Source: CAWDVK01 sp963805715 (GTDB lineage: Bacteria > Actinomycetota > Actinomycetes > Streptosporangiales > Streptosporangiaceae). From it: a stretch of 64,000 bases of DNA. Every line of letters starts with the position of its first letter. The stretch's first letter is position 1. The notes below the pieces were generated by a model. That model was given only the letters and a program-made list of their open reading frames with translations, had not been told where the DNA came from and made no database searches. The DNA lies in contig CAWDVK010000001.1 in assembly GCA_963805715.1 (NCBI GenBank), positions 1 through 64,000 on the forward strand, written 5' to 3'. This document shows, in pieces, positions 1 through 8,200 of this stretch. The translations under genes were made by a program, and so were the position numbers.

Positions 1-2
1 GG

Positions 3-815
3 GACTTCGGGGTGGCTGTTTCCTCGGGCCGGAAGGCCCACGGGCTGCGCCGCCAGGAGGTCGCCCAGCTTTCTGGTGTCTCCGTCGACTACCTGATCGA
101 GCTTGAGCAGGGACGAGCCAAGGCGCCGTCACCGCAGGTACTCACCGCGCTGTCCCAGGCCCTCCGGCTGTCGGACGTTGAACGGATCCACCTGTTCTTC
201 CTCGCTGGCCAGTCGTCGCAGGACAGCGCGCGACGACACCAGGCAGTTCCGGACAGCCTGCGCCGCATGGTCCGCCAGCTGCCCGGAAACCCGGCGGCCA
301 TCTACGACCCGAGCTGGAGTCCGATTATCTGGAACTCGATGTGGGCCACGATCTTCGGTGACCCGAACGAGCGCCCCGAACGCGAGCGGAACAAGGTCTG
401 GCGCTACTTCACCGGCCTGCCCACCCGGGTCCTCCGGTCGCCTGAGGAAGAGCGGCTGTTTGAGAAGCGCATCATCTCGGACCTGCGATCGAGCTTTGGG
501 CAATATCCCGATGACGAACAGCTGGGCCAGTTGATCAGCGACCTGCTCACGGCTAGCCCCAGATTCTGCGAGCTCTGGAAGGCACGTGAAGTCGCTCCCT
601 ACGACGAGGAGCACAAAACCATTGAGCATCCCGAACTAGGCCTGCTCCAGCTCCACTGCGACATCGTCCGGCACGAGGGTCTTCGCGTTGTCGTCTTCAC
701 CGCGCCCGCGGGAAGCACATCCGCCAAGGCCCTGATCGCCGCGCAGCGCCTGCCCCTGGACCAGCATCCGCTCAGTGCTTCTGAGGCCGGCCGCCCTGCC
801 CACTGGGCAGAATGA
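3..815 (+). CDS. XRE-family regulator with MmyB-like ligand domain (5' truncated)
   Basis: DNA-binding transcriptional regulator. The N-terminal helix-turn-helix is recognisable in GLRRQEVAQLSGVSVDYL and IELEQGR, the usual start of the MmyB-type XRE group. After about residue 85 comes the C-terminal MmyB-like domain, including PAAIYDPSWSPIIWNSMW and RYFTGLP, a fold that in this family is thought to bind a small ligand. A GTG at 12 could start translation, but the frame is open to the window edge and reads D-F-G before it, which matches the usual 'P-x-D-F-G' upstream of the HTH. The gene therefore almost certainly begins outside the window. Members are often divergent from a short-chain dehydrogenase; the upstream neighbour is not visible here. 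Ligand and target are unknown. Confidence 0.85.
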   Translation, partial: DFGVAVSSGRKAHGLRRQEVAQLSGVSVDYLIELEQGRAKAPSPQVLTALSQALRLSDVERIHLFFLAGQSSQDSARRHQAVPDSLRRMVRQLPGNPAAIYDPSWSPIIWNSMWATIFGDPNERPERERNKVWRYFTGLPTRVLRSPEEERLFEKRIISDLRSSFGQYPDDEQLGQLISDLLTASPRFCELWKAREVAPYDEEHKTIEHPELGLLQLHCDIVRHEGLRVVVFTAPAGSTSAKALIAAQRLPLDQHPLSASEAGRPAHWAE

Positions 816-1065
816 CCCGCTGTTCGAGCGGCCCGACCTCACCCAAGACGACTACTACCGTCTCCGGCACCCCTCGCGTCTGACCGCCGCCAGGCGCGTG
901 ACAGCGAGGCTGTCGGCTGCATTCCGTAGCAGACCTCTCGCAGGGTGCGCCGAACAGGGCAATCTGCATGCTGCCCACTGTGCGCTGGGCACGCCCCCAA
1001 CGGCGCGTAATCGGCGATCCGTTGTCCGGCTGAGACGTTGGAGGCGTTCCGCCCAGTGGTCACAG

Positions 1066-2145
1066 TTACCTATTTGCGATCCTTATCGGCAGCCGCCTGG
1101 GTCCCCAGGTTCCCGGCGGGCCGTCGAACACCCCTGGCAGGGGCGTGTCGCAGTTCGCGCAGCGGCCGTCGTCGGTGAGCCGCCAGGCGCCCAGCTGGTA
1201 CCAGTCGCGCTCGATCACGCGCGTGCCGCAGTAGTGGCAGCGGGTGCTCTGTCCGGCCGGGTCGTGGACGTTGCTGGTGTAGGCGTAGCGGACGCCGTTG
1301 TCCATGGCGATGCGCCGGGCCCGGGTCAGCGTCGCCGGCGGTGTGGGCGGCCGGTCCCGCATCTTGAAGTCCGGGTGGAACGCGGTGAAGTGCACGGGCA
1401 CGTCCGGTCCGAGCTGCCCGGCTATCCAGCGGGCCATGGCGTCGATCTCGGCATCGGAGTCGTTGACGTCCGGGATCAGCAGGTTGGTGATCTCCAGCCA
1501 GACGCCGGTCTCGTGCCTAAGGTACAGCAGGGTCTTTAGCACCGGGTCCAGGGCGGCCAGGCACACCCGCCGGTAGAAGTCGCCGGTGAATCCCTTCAGG
1601 TCCACGTTGGCCGCGTCGATGTGCCCGAAGAACTCCGCCCGCGGCTGCGCGCACATGTAACCAGCCGTCACCGCCACCGCCTTGATGCCCGCCTCCCGGC
1701 ATGCATCGGCCACGTCGATCGCGTACTCCAGGAAGATCACCGGGTCGTTGTAGGTGAATGCGACGCTGCGGCACCCCAGCCGGGCCGCGGCCAGTGCGAT
1801 GGCCTGCGGCGCCGCCTGGTCGGCCAGCGTGGCGGTCTCGCGTGATCTGGAGATGTCCCAGTTCTGGCAGAACCGGCAGCCCAGGTTGCAGCCGGCCGTG
1901 CCGAAGGACAGCACCGCCGAGCCCGGCAGGAAGTGGTTCAGCGGCTTCTTCTCGATCGGGTCCGCGCAGTAGCCGCTGGAGCGACCGTAGGTCGTCAGCA
2001 CGATCGCGTCCTGCTGGCGCATCCGCACGAAGCAGAACCCCCGCTGCCCCTCGTGCAGGCGGCAGGCCCGCGGGCACACATCGCACTGGACCCGCCCGTC
2101 ACCGGTGCGATGCCAGTACCTCGTAGCTACCGCCGAACCGTCCAT
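1066..2145 (-). CDS. amrS: Radical SAM enzyme of the AmmeMemoRadiSam type (AmrS-like)
   Basis: 359-residue radical SAM protein. The cluster-binding CxxxCxxC motif is C86-N-L-G-C90-R-F-C93, so it should carry a [4Fe-4S] cluster that cleaves S-adenosylmethionine. It has a Cys-rich N-terminus (C21, C24, C28, C38) and a C-terminal pair of CxxC motifs (CHYC and CANC) that look like a zinc or auxiliary-metal ribbon. SFGTAGCNLGC and DPIEKKPLNHF are typical of the AmrS group, related to pyruvate formate-lyase activases. The usual partners, a Memo-like protein and AMMECR1, are not in this window, so it is either solitary or encoded away from them. The ATG has a GAGG ribosome site 5-8 nt upstream. The substrate of the family is unknown. 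Confidence 0.87.
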   Translation of the reverse strand: MDGSAVATRYWHRTGDGRVQCDVCPRACRLHEGQRGFCFVRMRQQDAIVLTTYGRSSGYCADPIEKKPLNHFLPGSAVLSFGTAGCNLGCRFCQNWDISRSRETATLADQAAPQAIALAAARLGCRSVAFTYNDPVIFLEYAIDVADACREAGIKAVAVTAGYMCAQPRAEFFGHIDAANVDLKGFTGDFYRRVCLAALDPVLKTLLYLRHETGVWLEITNLLIPDVNDSDAEIDAMARWIAGQLGPDVPVHFTAFHPDFKMRDRPPTPPATLTRARRIAMDNGVRYAYTSNVHDPAGQSTRCHYCGTRVIERDWYQLGAWRLTDDGRCANCDTPLPGVFDGPPGTWGPRRLPIRIANR

Positions 2146-2431
2146 GGCCGCCTCGTTTCCACGCTACCCCCGGGTGGACGGTGACGGCCGCCGGCACGTC
2201 TGCCGCCTGCGCCCGAGCGCACGGCAGACTGGACTGCAGATCCGGCTTACCCGCGCGCGCGGCCGTCACCGATGAATCGAACACCGTAGAACTCGGCGAC
2301 GACGAGCTGATAGAGGCCGTGATGGGCCGGCTGGTGGCTGGGCCGTCGCCTCCGCGGCCATGAGGTGGCAACTCTTATCTGCGGCGGCTGACGTTACCCC
2401 CCGCGTGTTGCGCCGGCGCCATTCCGGTTGC

Positions 2432-3148
2432 TCAGTGGTGGACGGCGGCGAGCAGGGCGGCGTAGGCGCGCACCAGCGCCGCGTGCTGCTGCGCCAGCAG
2501 CGGGCTGTCGGGCTGGCAGCCTTCCTCGACCCACTGGTCGGACAGGTCCATCGCGCGGGCCCGGTGCTCCGCAGCCGGCCGGACCGCCGCCTCGGGCTCA
2601 CCGTAGAGGTAGCAGTACAGCTGGGTCACCGATTCGACCAGTTCGTCATCAGCGCCTCTGGGTGCGGTCGCGTACGGGACCTGCCGGTGCACGCGCCACC
2701 AGTCGAGCTCAAGCGCGGCGGCTTGTGCCGGGCTGGCAGGCTCGCCGCAGCTGAGCTTGACCAGGGCATAAAACCGCTGCATGCAGGCCCGCGCCCCGGC
2801 GGAGTCGTTGCCGGGGACGGGTGCCCACAGCTGGCTGGCGCGCAGCAGCAGCCAGGCGCCGTGCAGGGTCCAGTACCAGTCCATTCCGAAGCCCGCCCGC
2901 ACCAGCCCGGCCAAAGCGGCCAGCACCTGCGGCCAGTTCCGCCGGTAGTACCCGGTCCACGCCCGGTATTCCAGGTCGGCGATGCGGGCCGGGTCGAACG
3001 ACCGGAGGCGGCTCGGCTGCCCGCCGCTGCGGGCGGTCAGCCGGCCAGCACGGTCCCAGGCCGCTGGCCTGCTGCCTTGCTGCCCGCCCCGTCCGGCCAG
3101 CCATTCCGCGGCTGATCTCACCCGGGCGGTGACCACCTCCGTGCCCAT
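2432..3148 (-). CDS. Conserved-looking actinobacterial protein of unknown function
   Basis: 238-residue soluble protein that I do not recognise as a named family. It is rich in Trp, Tyr and Ala (LEYRAWTGYYRRNWPQVL, MDWYWTLHGAWLLLRASQLW) and looks all-helical, with no signal peptide and no clear membrane segment. The ATG at 3148 follows a GGGGAGGGGAG purine tract about 8 nt upstream, which supports both the start and the reading frame. It is transcribed in the same direction as amrS, with a 286-nt gap between them, so co-transcription is possible but not obvious. Codon bias (GC-rich third positions) fits a real gene. Confidence 0.6.
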   Translation of the reverse strand: MGTEVVTARVRSAAEWLAGRGGQQGSRPAAWDRAGRLTARSGGQPSRLRSFDPARIADLEYRAWTGYYRRNWPQVLAALAGLVRAGFGMDWYWTLHGAWLLLRASQLWAPVPGNDSAGARACMQRFYALVKLSCGEPASPAQAAALELDWWRVHRQVPYATAPRGADDELVESVTQLYCYLYGEPEAAVRPAAEHRARAMDLSDQWVEEGCQPDSPLLAQQHAALVRAYAALLAAVHH

Positions 3149-3386
3149 GAGCTCTCCCCTCCCCTGCTGATGAGGCTATTCCCGGCCTGCGCAATGACAG
3201 CGCCGCCGGGCCTTTCGCGCGGCTGGCCCGGGCTGGCAGGAGGCGACGCGGCTGGCAGGGTCATGATCACGGGTCATGGGAAGGGCGAACGCGGCGGCAG
3301 GACTTATTGTGCTGTTCCGGGCAAGGTCGCGGGCGGTTATGCGGTGAATGCGAGCCCGCGGTTCGATCCGCAGGCAGTGTACCGGC

Positions 3387-3646
3387 GCCGCTTTCGCCGG
3401 AGTCAGCCCGCTGGAAGCATCCTCCGGCAGGATTACCCGGCACCGGCTCAGCCGCTTCGGTGACCGCGAGCTCAACCGCGCCCTCCACGTCATCATCAAC
3501 TGGCGCATGCTCCACGACCGGAGAACCCGCGACTACCTCCTACGCCGCCGCGCTGACAGAAGACTGACCCCGAAATCCGCCGCTGCCTCAAGCGCTACGC
3601 AGCCCGGCAGCTCTTCCGGCTCATGGAGACAGCCTCAACCCCTTGA
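3387..3646 (+). pseudogene. C-terminal remnant of an IS110-type transposase
   Basis: The frame from about 3387 reads AGVSPLEASSG and then ITRHRLSRFGDRELNRALH, the signature of the C-terminal transposase_20 domain of IS110/IS1111 transposases. The frame then slips: from 3572 a different frame continues with EIRRCLKRYAARQLFRLMET and stops at 3644-3646, exactly as the family normally ends. The fragment therefore has no N-terminal DEDD nuclease domain and carries at least one frameshift. It is dead transposon debris. Confidence 0.8.
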
Positions 3647-3729
3647 TGACAACTGTGAGACTCCCCAGGCGGCCTGGTGGTTCGCTGCCAGGCTGGCCAC
3701 GGTGGCCGGGAATGACTCGTTGACAAACT

Positions 3730-3755
3730 GGCACGTCCGCAGCTGCGGACGTGCC
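3730..3755. repeat. 26-bp perfect palindrome between IS110 fragments
   Basis: GGCACGTCCGCAG is followed immediately by its exact reverse complement, giving a 26-bp palindrome with no spacer. It lies between the C-terminal and N-terminal IS110 remnants. No T-run follows, so it is not a canonical intrinsic terminator. It could be a recombinase target or a remnant of an element end. Confidence 0.6.
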
Positions 3756-3939
3756 TTGCCTGTGACTTGTCTCTCCGGCCGCCGGGCCGACCTGGCCCGC
3801 CCGTTGGCTTGATAAGCAGCTTGTCCGCGCAGCCCGCGTGGCTCATCACAGTTCTGCCACACGGCGGTTCTTCCGGGCCGGATCGATCGTCACCGCTCTG
3901 GAGGGAATCTCAAGCATTAACGTTCTGGCCGGATCAGCC

Positions 3940-4480
3940 GATGCCGTCATCGGTGCCGTCACCACCGCGACACCCTCGCTGCCGCGGCCGTAAGCCCTGT
4001 CGGGGCGGTGCTGGCCAGTACGCAGGTCAGCGGCGACGCGCGCGGCTACCGTGCGCTCCTTGACTTCGCGCAAGCACAGGCGCCCGGCCGTCGCTGCTGG
4101 GCGATAGAGGGTGCCGGCAGCTACGGTGCCGGGCTCAGCGCCTTTCTCACCGAGCACGATGAGCAGGTGGCCGAGGTGTGCCGGCCTAAGCGGCCGCCAC
4201 GGGCCGGGGCTCGCAAGAGCGACGCGATCGATGCCGTCCGCGCGGCCCGCGAGGCCCTGAGCGCCGAGCATCTCATCAGTCCCGCCACCGCGGGGAACGC
4301 GAGGCCCTCCGGGTACTGATGAGCACGCGATCCAGCGCAGTCACCGCCCGCACCCGCGCCGCTAACCACCTCAAGGCGCTGATCGTCTCCGCGCCCGAGA
4401 CTCTCCGCGCCGAGCTGCGCGGCAAGACCACCGATGCCGCTACCGCGGTGATCGACTCCATGGTCTATCCGGCCGCATAA
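3940..4480 (+). pseudogene. N-terminal remnant of an IS110-type transposase
   Basis: Around 3969-4290 the reading resembles the N-terminal DEDD domain of IS110 transposases: RDTLAAAAVSPVGAVLASTQ, then RRCWAIEGAGSYGAGL and VCRPKRP, with the SDAIDAVRAAREAL segment that carries an acidic catalytic residue. The start is already out of frame near 3960. A second shift near 4285 moves the homologous reading (GEREALRVLMSTRSSAVTAR, then RAANHLKALI) into another frame, which ends at the TAA at 4478-4480. The C-terminal domain is missing here, while a C-terminal remnant lies upstream, so the two pieces are not one simply interrupted gene in order. Confidence 0.78.
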
Positions 4481-4611
4481 TCCTGCTGCGCGACCGGCTA
4501 CGAGGTGCGCTCCCGGGTGCCTGGCAGCCGCCGCGATGCGCGCGGTGCCGGCATCGGGAACGGGACCCTGCGCTGGCACGCTTTCTAGGGAGCGGCCCCT
4601 TCCTGTCGTAC

Positions 4612-4761
4612 GTGATCACCGGTGCCATCGGGCTGGCGGCGGCAGCGAGCCTCTCTCGGGAGAACCAGGCTCGCGCTGCCGCACGCGTGGTCGCCTGGGA
4701 CAAGCAGCGCAAGCTGCGCGAGCAGCGCACAGCCGAGGCTCGACAGCGCAAGCGCGGGTAA
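4612..4761 (+). CDS. Possible 49-aa membrane/basic small protein
   Basis: A small GTG-started frame encodes a hydrophobic stretch (VITGAIGLAAAASL) followed by a highly basic, helical tail (WDKQRKLREQRTAEARQRKRG). This looks like a single-span membrane anchor with a cytoplasmic basic helix. The same frame stays open upstream to about 4453, so it may be the 3' end of a larger gene broken by the IS110 insertions. An AGGGAG lies about 20 nt upstream, too far for a standard ribosome site. I do not recognise the family, and the reading may be fortuitous. Confidence 0.3.
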   Translation: MITGAIGLAAAASLSRENQARAAARVVAWDKQRKLREQRTAEARQRKRG

Positions 4762-4858
4762 CGGCGCGCGAGGTGCCGCGCTGTCGCGACGTGAGGTGTT
4801 GGTGAGCGGCCCGCCGCACACCGCCGCCGCTGCGGCTGATGTGCTGGAGGCCGTTCGG

Positions 4859-5227
4859 TCAGGCCAGGATCTTGGCCTTCTCGCGATCGAACTCGGCGGC
4901 AGTGATGACTCCCCGGTCGCGGAGGTCAGCTAGCTTCGCCAGCTGGTCTGCGGTACTCGCCGGTGATTCCGCCGCAGCCTGCTGGACATATCTGCGCACT
5001 TCAGCGTCCTGCTGCTGCGCCTGCCGCGCCGCCCGCTCGTGCATCGAGCCACCCCGGACGATCAGGTAGACCAGCACGCCGATCAGCGGGATGAACAGCA
5101 CGAACAGGAACCACAAGGCCTTGGCCCAGCCGGACAGGTCATGGCTGCGGAAGATGTCGATGAACACCATGATCAGGATCCAGATCCAGATCACCCACAG
5201 GAAGAACTCCAGCAGCGTCCAGAACAC
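4859..5227 (-). CDS. SHOCT-domain membrane protein, start apparently lost
   Basis: About 122 residues. Two hydrophobic segments (LEFFLWVIWIWILIMVFI and ALWFLFVLFIPLIGVLVYL) form a phospholipase-D-nuclease N-terminal-like (PLDc_N) hairpin with SHDLSGWAKA between them. A linker (HERAARQAQQQ) leads to a C-terminal SHOCT domain, LAKLADLRDRGVITAAEFDREKAKIL. Family members normally begin a few residues before the YPLLGVFW-like segment. Here the sequence SYSFPLLGVFW is present, but no ATG, GTG or TTG precedes it in frame; the first available start is the GTG at 5225-5227, inside the first membrane helix and without a Shine-Dalgarno. The frame beyond 5250 runs antisense into the large NTPase gene. 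The 5' end therefore looks cut off by a rearrangement. Function of the family is unknown; a membrane-stress or oligomerisation role is often inferred. Confidence 0.75.
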   Translation of the reverse strand: MFWTLLEFFLWVIWIWILIMVFIDIFRSHDLSGWAKALWFLFVLFIPLIGVLVYLIVRGGSMHERAARQAQQQDAEVRRYVQQAAAESPASTADQLAKLADLRDRGVITAAEFDREKAKILA

Positions 5228-5252
5228 GCCCAGAAGAGGAAAGGAGTAGGAA

Positions 5253-8200
5253 TTGGAAGTGCTCGACCTATCGCAGATGGGCGAGCTCGGCCGGGCCGCG
5301 CTGGCGCGCGGCGTCGTCGCCGGATCGGCGGAACTCGCGCCCGGGCGCGGTCCCGACTCGGCGCGGCGGCTGTTCGACCTGGTTCGCCGGGAGGCGCTGC
5401 CGGAGTCGAGCCGTGCCGGGATCCGCGCCTCGGATGTCCTGGCCGAGCTTGGCGTGGCTGACCCGGCCGACCTGTACCCTGCGCCCGCCCGGCTGCCGGT
5501 GCTGGACGACCCGCTGCCCGCGCCCGGCGCCCGCGCGATCGCGGACGCGGTGCGTGCGCACCCCGCCGCCGTGGTCGTGGCGCACGGCCCGGCGGGCGCG
5601 GGCAAGACGACCGCCCTGCGCCAGCTCGGCGCGCACCTGCCGCCTGGGTCGGTCGTCGCGGTGTTCGACTGCTACGGCGGCGGGGCGTATCTCAGTTCCG
5701 GGGAAGAGCGGCACACAGCGCAGCGGTTCGTGACGCAGACGGTCAATGACCTGGCGCAGCGATGCGGGACGCCGCTCCTCATCCAACCGCCCGCAGTGGA
5801 GGAAGACCTGTGGCGGCGGCTGCGCCGCACGCTCGAAGGCGCCGTCAATGCGCTCGACCCGGGCGGCGTGCTTGTCCTGGCGGTCGACGCGGCGGACAAC
5901 GCGGTCTTCGCCGCCGGCGAGCGCGGTGACCGCGGATTCGTGCCCGGGCTGGTCGGCCTGCGGCTGCCGCCGCGCGTCACGGTCGTGCTCACCGTGCGCA
6001 GCCACCGCGCCGGGTCCCTCGGCGTGCCCGCCGCGGACCGCGTCGAGATCCAGCCGTTCGATGCCGCGACATCAGCAGCGCACCTGCGCCGCAACCGGCC
6101 CGACGCCTCGGACGCCGACGCCGCCGAGTTCCACGCGCGGACGGACGGGAACCCACGGACTCAGTACTACGCGCTGACGCGGGCTGCCGAGGACGGCCGG
6201 GACATGCCGGCGCTCCTGGAAGCGTGCGCTCGCACGCCCGACACGCTGTTCGAGAAGATCGTCGACTCGGGGCTGGAGGTCAGCGGCGCTGACGCCGGCG
6301 GCCGGCGGTGGCTCGCGCTGATGCTCGCGCTAGCACGCCCGGTCAGCACGAGCACCCTCGCTGCCGCGCTTGGCGTGGATCCGGCCGCGGTCGTCGCCTT
6401 CGCGCACGGGCTCGCACCTGGCGTCAGCGTGGTCGGCCAAGCGATCCAGTTCCGCGACGAGGATTTCGAGACATACGTCCGCAGCCGGGTCAGCTCATCG
6501 GACGTGGCCGAGGCGCATGACCTGCTCGCGGACATGTTCCTCGCCGACCGTGCCCGCGATGCCGACGCGGCTGCCCACGTCGCCGACCACCTGTTCGCCG
6601 CGAACCGGCTCGATGAGGTGCTCCAGCTCGTCGTCGACGAAGACTGGCCCGAAGCGATCCCGGACGGGTTCCGGCGGGCTCAGGTGCAGAGCCGCCGGCT
6701 CGATCTCGCCGCGCGCGCCGCCGCCGCGACCGGCAGCGCGTCCTCGGCCGTCCGTGTCGCAGTCCGCGCATTCGACACCGCGTCAAGGCTCGACACCCTG
6801 TCGTCACTGGTCGAGTCCCGCCTGGATCTCGTCGCGCGGTACGCGGACATCGACCTGCTCCGCGAATATGCGCTGCGCCAGTCCTCGCGCAACGGCTGGC
6901 TCGCGCCAGTTCACATGCGCCTCGCCGCCGCGCTGGCCCGCGACCCGGCAAGGCATGCCGCGGCGCGCACGGAACTGGATCGCGCAGAGGCGTGGCTGCG
7001 GCGGTGGGTGACCAGCCCAAGGGAGGAAACCCGCGGCTGGGACATGGACCCGGACGATGCGGCGTGCGCAGCCGAGGCGCGCTACCGCCTGGGCGGACTG
7101 GATGCGGCCATCGCCGAGCTTGACAAGTGGCGGCACTCAGACTTCGCGACGGCCGTGGCGGCGGCGCTCGCCGCCCGGATTGCTGCCGAGGAAGGACCGG
7201 GGCCGGTCCGGGACGCGCTACGCGCACACGGTGTGCCGGCAGCCGTGCAGGCGCCCTTCCTCGCGTACGCGGCGTCGGTGCTCGCCGTGCCTGACCGCGG
7301 CTGGGTCGAGGAGGTTCTCGCTGCGCTGCTCGCTATCGATCCAGGCCGGGAGCGGCCGTGGCACAGCCGGCTGATCGATGTCGCCGCGCGTCACGGCGAC
7401 CGGGAATCAGCTATGGCGCTCGCGAGGCACTGGGCTCGGCCGCTGCCGTCGCACCGGTGGGGGTTCAGCAGCGGGGACGCGGATGGCGTTGCCGCGCTCC
7501 GTGCCCGCGCCGCTGCCGCCGCACTCAGCGGAACGAGCATCGACCTCGATGACCTCGTCCCGCTGTCGCAGCGGCCGAGGAACCAGGAGCCAGATGAGGC
7601 CGGCGCGAGCCATGGAGCAGCAGACGACTCCCACGGCCACGAACGGCGGGAGTGGGCCGAGATTGCCGGGCCGCTGCTGGCCGCTGCGCTCCTCGCCGCC
7701 CGTGCTGCCGTCGGCGTCGCGGATACGGACGAGGTGGCCGCGTTCGCCGCCGGCGGCCTCGCCGGACGAACCGAGAAGTCCGGGCACCGGTGGTATACCT
7801 TCGACAGCTCATACCGAGCGTGGGCCGTCCTGGTCGCCGACGCGGCCCTCGAGGTCGCAGCCGGCTCCGAGGTAGTCGAACAGCTGGCCGAGGCAGCGCC
7901 CGCGCTTCTCCGCGACGGGGCGCCGGCCCTCTGGCTGGACCTAGCGGCTAGCCTTGCCCGCCGCGGCGCCCACCCCGATCGCGCCGCAGACCTGTGCCGG
8001 CAAGCCGCAGCCCGCGCCCGTACGGACGCGTACCCGGCGCCCGACCGCCTCGACCTGCTCTCTCGCGCCGCCGAGATCGCCGGCAGCGTCGCGCCCGAGC
8101 TCGGGAGGCAGCTGTTCGATCAGGCGGTCGACGCGGCAACCGGGATCAACGACGGCGCGGCCCGGCTGCTTGCCGTGCACGCTGACCTCGCCACACGAGC

